A DNA stretch of 64,000 nt from Panax quinquefolius (Eukaryota; Streptophyta; Magnoliopsida; Apiales; Araliaceae). The position numbers and the translations under genes are program-made. The DNA is taken from assembly GCA_020205615.1 (NCBI GenBank), contig CM035168.1:1257830-1321829 (forward strand). The letters are read 5' to 3'. Within the stretch, counting starts at the first letter, position 1. Every line of letters starts with the position of its first letter. The notes beneath the pieces were generated by a model. It was not told the origin of the DNA, did not search any database, and saw only the letters and a list, made by a program, of their open reading frames with translations. Positions 58,011-64,000 of the stretch are shown here, in pieces.

Positions 58011-59514
58011 GACACTCAACAATCATATTATCTTTGTACCCAGTCCAAAGACATTCACAATAACTTAAGTCCTGATGATTAGAACCAATAACAATGATAT
58101 AAAGGATGGACAAAAATAATAAGAATAATATGATAAAGAATACAAGAGATTTGCAATTTAATTTTTTCAGAGTCAAATAATGTCTAAATTATCAACACGA
58201 AATCCATAATATCGGTTTGAGTTCAAGAATAATATTTAAGGTTCACAGTTTAAATATAATAGTTAAAATTCAACTGGAAGGTTCAGGTCAAAAGATATTA
58301 GATGAAACACCAACTATTAAGGAAATTCTAATCATTTCAAGAATTTTCACCGTTTAATTTTAAGGGTTGTAGAAACAAAGAATACTTTCTTAACGTAGTA
58401 AGTTTAAATTTAGCAGTATAAAAGAAATGATAACCTTACCTTAACGCGTGACTATATACTGCTTTCTATATAGTTGAACAACATATATGTATGTAAGACC
58501 CCAACTTTTTATAAATGAAATTAAATTTCCTCTATTTATTATTTTGAAATAGTTAGGGTTGATTGGATTAATGTGGTTAATTATGGGTAAAATGTGCAAA
58601 TATTTTAAATAAGCAAGTGATTATAAAATATTCATTGTTGTTGGGGAATATTCGTTTGGTCGTAGAATATTCTTACCGCTTCGGGAATATTCAATGCGAC
58701 CAGCGCTAGCGATCTTAAAATTCCCATAACGGAAAGCGATTGGATGAAGAAAACGACAAGTATGAGTTTTTATAAATAACGACGTAGTTTTTACCGTTAA
58801 CACTGTTGGAATACCCGGTGGTTAAAACACAAGAATATTCGGTTGTCGCATACAAGAAGATACCGGTATTGCACCAATTATTGATTCTTACGTAAGAAGG
58901 TACCACTCGATAATTGTTACAAAGAATTATTGTTCAATATTTTATTTTATTGATTCAATAATTGCTTTCGTTGTACGCCCCCAAAATAGGTATACACAAC
59001 ACCCATTCGAAATACCAAATACACGGTACGTAAACAACTACAACTTTATTATTACAACAAAGAAAAAAGCGTGAGTTTGAATACAAATATTATCTTCAGA
59101 CAATATCTATACTCAAATAAATCCTCATCACATTATTGATTCATTATTTTACAAAATGGTGAGGACTACTAAACAACTCTCTCTAGAATCTTCATTCCAT
59201 ACCCCCACTATTAAGATTCGCCACATTCTCGCCTCCCGAGAAGAAAAATGGAACAACAAGGAAAAGGGTGAGCTCAACTAGCCCAAAGAAGAATATTATG
59301 ACTAAGATAATATACAACAAATTATCGTTAGTCTTCAACGAGGAAAAATCGATAGAATACAATAGACAACAAGTTTTGCATCAATATTCGCAGCTGAAAT
59401 AATAATTCATGAAAGAGTTACGTAGAATGAAATCTACTATAATCTATGAATTTAATACCCATCATCAATATTTTATCCCTGTAACATCAATCAATATTCA
59501 TCTCAAATCAAATA

Positions 59515-59710
59515 TTCATCTTTGCACTACAGCCAAAGATATTCATCAATTAAGTATGTTCATTTAAACACTGCTCATCTTTACACTACAGGCCAAAGAT
59601 ATTAATCAATCGGTCGTTTCATCTCAACACTGCTCATCTTTGCACTACAGCCAAAGATATTCTTCGAAATCATTCATCTTTGCACTACAGGGCCAAAGAT
59701 ATTCAATAAT
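59515..59710 (-). repeat. Hairpin motif array (H1) in the nested LTR
   Basis: Four copies, about 60 bases apart, of TTTGCACTACAG-CCAAAGAT (minus strand ATCTTTGG-CTGTAGTGCAAA). Each has stem ATCTTTG/CAAAGAT. Confidence 0.85.
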
Positions 59711-59954
59711 ATCATCATTTAAGACCGAGGATGATGAAAATATTTTTAAAGAAACGAATCCAAAAAACAAAATGACAAGGATTATGGATTAAGGATTCAG
59801 ACTTGGTTTTATCCACGCCCAAAAATACCTCAAAAATAATCATAGTGGTGTAAAATTCAAGAATGATCAAAACATGGATACAATCGAGTTAGTATCCGTA
59901 ATAGATATTTTGAACGAAAAGAAGAAATTTTATTTTTCTAAGAATAAGACCGTA

Positions 59955-60165
59955 TACGTGAATAGTGCCGTTAATACGTGAATAAATAGTCTTGATTCGT
60001 GAATAGTAACTCAGACACAAAAAAAAATAGAAATTCCACAAAAAACATCTTCACGCTTACGTGAATAGTACTTGTGAATAAGAATCGTGAATAAGAACTC
60101 ATGAATAGTAACTCGTGAATAGTAAATCATGAATAGTAACTGCGTGAATAGTAACTCAGGCATGA
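59955..60165. repeat. GTGAATAGTAA minisatellite in the nested LTR
   Basis: About 10 irregular copies of CGTGAATAGTAACT, unlike the 19-bp array of the other subfamily but sharing GAATAGTAA. Confidence 0.85.
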
Positions 60166-63100
60166 AAAAGTTCTAAATTTGATAAAACTTCGGATCAACA
60201 TTTCAAAGATAATGATATTGAAGAAATAATATCATTACAAAAAAATAATATCCTTACCTCGAAAGATCAAGATTTAAATAGAATACTAATTTATAGTCTT
60301 TGAAGGAACTTGCACCGCTAGCAATACTCAAAAGTATACTCAAAATACTCACAAGAATACGCTCAAAATATCGAGAGAAATAGAGAGAAAACTTCGGTTT
60401 ACGGTGTGATTTTCAATTCTAACCCAAGTGCCTTAGAAAATGCTAAAACACCAAAGCGTAAAATTTAATATAATATTAATATAATTATACAAATTTTCCT
60501 TAGCCCACCTTTTGGTCAAAACACCAGCCACACATGTTAATGATGTCCAAAAAATACAAAAAACGTTTTTCTTAACAAAAATAATTTAAACTCCCAAAAT
60601 CAATTATTTGAGACTTGAACTTCAATAATTCATAATAAATAGCCCTTTCATCAGAAAATTTGAATCTCATGAGTTTTTATAGGAAATTCAATTCTCTACA
60701 ACTTTGCAGAAGAAAGTTTTCCAAATTCCAAACAAAAATCGAATCGAAATCCACAAATCCATGCGATTTTACAGTTATAATCAAATTTCTATTAATAATT
60801 GTGTCCACTGAACACACAAAACATGTGTTAAACATTTAATGCCACAAAAATACTCTTCCTCCTCATATACTCATATATCCCACATTCATTGTAAAAAATA
60901 TCACCGTTAATATATTATTAAAATAATATATTTAAATGAATTATTTTATCGTAAAAAGATAAAATATTAATTTTCAACAATTGTCATTTTAAAAATTTTC
61001 TCCATCTATATCCACATAAATCAATATTTTCCTCATCATATAAATCAATAATTAATTATTCACAAATAATATTACGAGAATCACAATATCGACAACCAGT
61101 GCGCTTCCTCAGAAGAGAGGGGCTTTCCAATAAGAATTTCTTCACTACGGCGCCGCAATTAGATGACCAAACCTCTCCCTGTAAGCAACTTTCTTTCTAG
61201 ACATTGCCAATAATGTTATCTAATAATATTATTCGAGATAATATGAATTATTGCTCGATAATGAAAATACCGTGTAATGACAATTATTGAAACAACAAAG
61301 AATATAAAATATCAACGCAAGAAAGATTATTAACTTAATAAAATATCGAATTAATTACTGTAACCATTATCGAGTAAAGCCTTTCACGTAAGAATCAATA
61401 ATTGGTGCAATACCGCAAATCATTAGTGTTTTTAACCATTGTTGGTATTCCAATAAGATAATCTAAGAACTACGCCATATTTAAAAATAACTTATATTTG
61501 TCGCTTTCTTCATCCAATCGCTTTTCCGGGCTATTTAAGCACATATTTTTGGTCAGCGTCGTCGTTTCCGTTAATATTCTCAACAAAGACATTTAATATT
61601 CCACGACCAAACGAATAATATTCACAACAACAATGAATATTTTATAACCACTTGCTTTATTTTGAAATATTTATATTTAACCTTAACTATCCACATTAAT
61701 CAAATCAACCAACTTACTATTTCAAAATAAAGAAATTCCTTTTTATTTAAAAATTTGAGGGTCTTACAACGTTGATATTTTATATTATTGTTGTTTCAAT
61801 AATTGTCACTATTATTTCCATTATCGATCAATAATTTATATTATTTTAATAATATTATTAGATAACATTATTGGCAAATGTCTAAAAAATTCTATTTAGA
61901 GAGGTTATTTAATCAAGAAAGAAAGGAGAAATCCTTTAAGGCCCCCTTTCCGTGGAAATGACAATTATTAATATTATTTGTGAATATTAATTATCTTTTA
62001 TATGACAAGAAAAATATTTATTTATGTGGATAGAAATGGAGGAATTTTTTTAAAATGACAATTATTGAAAATTGATATTTTATCTTTTCCGATAAAATAA
62101 TTCATTTAAATATATTATATTTTAATAATAAATAATGGTGATATATTTATAATAAATGTGATATATGAATAAATGAGGAAGAGTATTTTGTTATAAAAAA
62201 AATGTTTAACACATGTTTTGTGTGTTGATGGACCCCATTTTTGACTGAAATTTGATTATAGCCTGCAAAATCGTTTGTATGTGGATTTCGATCAATTTCT
62301 GCTTAAAATTTGAAAAAACTTAAACTTACAAAGTTGTAGAGAATTGAATTTCCTATGGAATGGACATAAGATTTGAATTTTTTGATAAAAGGGCTATTTA
62401 TTATGAATTATTGAAGTTCCGGAATAATTGATTTTTGAAGTTTTAAATATTTTTTAAAAGAAAAACGTTTTTTTTTTCATTATTGGTGAACCCCACGTGT
62501 GTGGTAAATGAGCTGAATTCAGATTCAAGAGGTGGGCGTGAATTTTTTTTATAAATATTATTATTTTATTAAATTTTTTGCTTCGGTGTTCTAAGCATTT
62601 TCCTATAAATAGGGTGCTTTGGTTAGAATTGAAAATCACACCAGAAACTGAAGTTTTCTCTCTCTATAATATTGAGTGTATTTCTTGTGAGTATAAGAAA
62701 ATTTTGAGAGTTACTAGTAGTGAAAGAATTTCTCCATTAATCTCTTTCTTCAAGTCAACTTTTGGCTAAGGTAAGGGATGTCATTTTCTTCATACTCGTA
62801 AGTGGTATCATTTCTTTTGTACTCGTAGAGCACTATCATTTTCTTTCATACTCCAGAGTATGGAAAGATGCTATTATTCATTTTCATCACTTTATCATTA
62901 AACGGTGAAAATTTCTGAAATTAGTAGAATATCCTTATTTGTTTGTGCTTCATCTACTATCCTTTCACTTGAATCTTTCTATTTCGTTTTACACGTTATA
63001 GTTGACTTGTGAACTTATTTACTCTATTCTTAGACTCTAATCGAATTTCTGGATATCATGTTGTCAATTTGGATATTCTTGGACTCTGGATATTGTTATT

Positions 63101-63961
63101 AATATATTTATGCATCCTTCTCATCATCGTTATCATCCTCATACTTAACTGTAGTAAAGGTTCTCTTTGGCATGTAATGTAAAGATGAATTGTGGATTGT
63201 TGATGGGCATGATTATAACCAGGAACTGTGTATTGGTATAATCGTGACCTCTTATGTTACAGACGAAGGCTTGTGGTGAAGGTTCTCTTTGGCCTGAAAT
63301 GCAAAGATGAATAGATGAACTGAACATGAATTATTGATTGATGTTACAGGGACAATACATTGGTGGTGATCCTTTAAATGGGAAAAAAGTTTTTTTTTTC
63401 TGAAAAAGAGAAGCTAATGGACATCATAGTCTACATGATTCTCCTAATGGATTGTTTATTCCGCTGCAAATATTTATTGAAGTCTTATTTATTTCTATCA
63501 TTCTGCTGCAGTTGTTGATCTAAACTTTATTCAAGAACTTAACTGCACTCGTTGATCTAAAACTGGTTGTATATTATATGCTATCAGATTTTCACTGTTA
63601 AAGGCTAAAGATAGTTTATTCATTAATATCTTAGCCATGATATTCCTTACTGGACTATTTGAGTTCACCCTTTTTGTTCCCCATTGTTCTTCTCAAGAAA
63701 TGAGAGTGTAGCTGGGACTAGCCAGGGAATGGAGTAAAGGTCCGAGATAGTCGTTGTCCCCATCAAGTGTTGTCGTATTAATATGGCATTGTAATAAATT
63801 GAATTGTTAATATTTTCGTACTATATATAGTACGACGTTTGTATTAAGACTCACAATATATGTGATGTCACTATAGTTGTAAATAGAAAAATTTGTATTT
63901 ATAGTTTGTATTTGGCGACTCAAAATGGGTTGTGAGGACCCTATTTTGGGGGCGTCACAGT

Positions 63962-63973
63962 TGGTATCAGAGC
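63962..63973 (+). other. Primer binding site of the last gypsy element
   Basis: TGGTATCAGAGC followed by TTAGGGATATGG, as at 31951. The element body lies beyond the window. Confidence 0.92.
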
Positions 63974-64000
63974 TTAGGGATATGGTCTCTGGTGGAGATC

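Larger units (their letters stand above)
58969..61774 (-). mobile_element. Solo LTR nested in the last LTR, opposite orientation
   Basis: 58974-61769, starting TACGCCCCCAAAATAGGTAT and ending GAGGGTCTTACAA, the reverse complement of the family ends with slightly altered termini. CGTTG is present on both sides (58969-58973, 61770-61774) and the outer LTR reads on smoothly (GATTCAATAATTGCTTTCGTTG ... ATATTTTATATTATTG). It belongs to the same subfamily as its host, so the two together form a large inverted repeat. Confidence 0.85.
58492..63959 (+). mobile_element. 5' LTR of a further gypsy element (continues past the window), split by an inverted LTR
   Basis: TGTAAGACCCCAACTTTTTA to GGGGGCGTCACA. 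Without the nested insert (58974-61769) it is about 2.67 kb. TATAAATAG at 62603. Hairpin motifs at 63160-63310. Followed by a primer site at 63962. Shares both ends and overall plan with 29209-31948 but is a diverged subfamily. Confidence 0.92.

Noticed and set aside
59515..59710. CRISPR-like regular repeats
   Set aside because: Repeats of ~20 bp in an LTR with related, not unique, intervening sequence; eukaryotic context.

Overview
This is eudicot nuclear DNA. It is AT-rich and has dispersed intron-containing genes, TA-flanked Stowaway MITEs, hAT and CACTA remnants and long nested LTR retrotransposons. The source species cannot be fixed from the sequence. Only three loci look like host genes, all on the minus strand: a berberine-bridge-enzyme-like FAD oxidase (2649-4292), a small peroxisomal sterol carrier protein 2 (17860-18703, four exons) and a mitochondrial coenzyme-Q-binding COQ10 protein (20218-26963, four exons, 255 residues). 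I assembled the last two by hand from exon pieces with GT/AG borders and matching phases.

Layout. 1-9100: the BBE-like gene sits inside a probable tandem segmental duplication (1-650 resembles 8265-9000), with a relic of a second BBE-like gene at about 2105-2176 and a 1.5 kb hAT element with 8-bp target duplications (6708-8229). 11530-15900: a cluster of nested Stowaway-type MITEs, one of which is split by an inverted solo LTR. 17860-27000: SCP2 and COQ10, the COQ10 introns carrying several MITEs, a hairpin element and a C-rich tandem array. 27900-29200: broken gene pieces (SKI2 helicase C-terminus, thaumatin-like C-terminus, an unassigned small ORF).

29200-64000 is nested retroelements. A Ty3/gypsy element (29209-40379, target duplication TGGAT, LTRs about 2.7 kb, tRNA-iMet primer site) carries a solo LTR of its own family inside its 3' LTR. 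A Ty1/copia element lies on the minus strand (40397-49618). Next come a gag-only Athila/Tat-like piece with its 5' LTR (50285-53072, minus), a copia gag fragment (about 54237-55440), a CACTA TNP2 transposase pseudogene (about 56755-58010), and another gypsy 5' LTR (58492-63959), itself split by an inverted solo LTR, whose primer site is the last thing in the window.

The most unusual recurrent structure is in the gypsy LTR family. Every copy carries a short array of two imperfect hairpin motifs whose stems stay paired while the bases change, plus subfamily-specific minisatellites. The other points that most deserve checking are the BBE-like enzyme, which lacks the usual flavin-linking cysteine and two usual active-site residues, and the SCP2 exon 1 border, which is overrun by a CT microsatellite.
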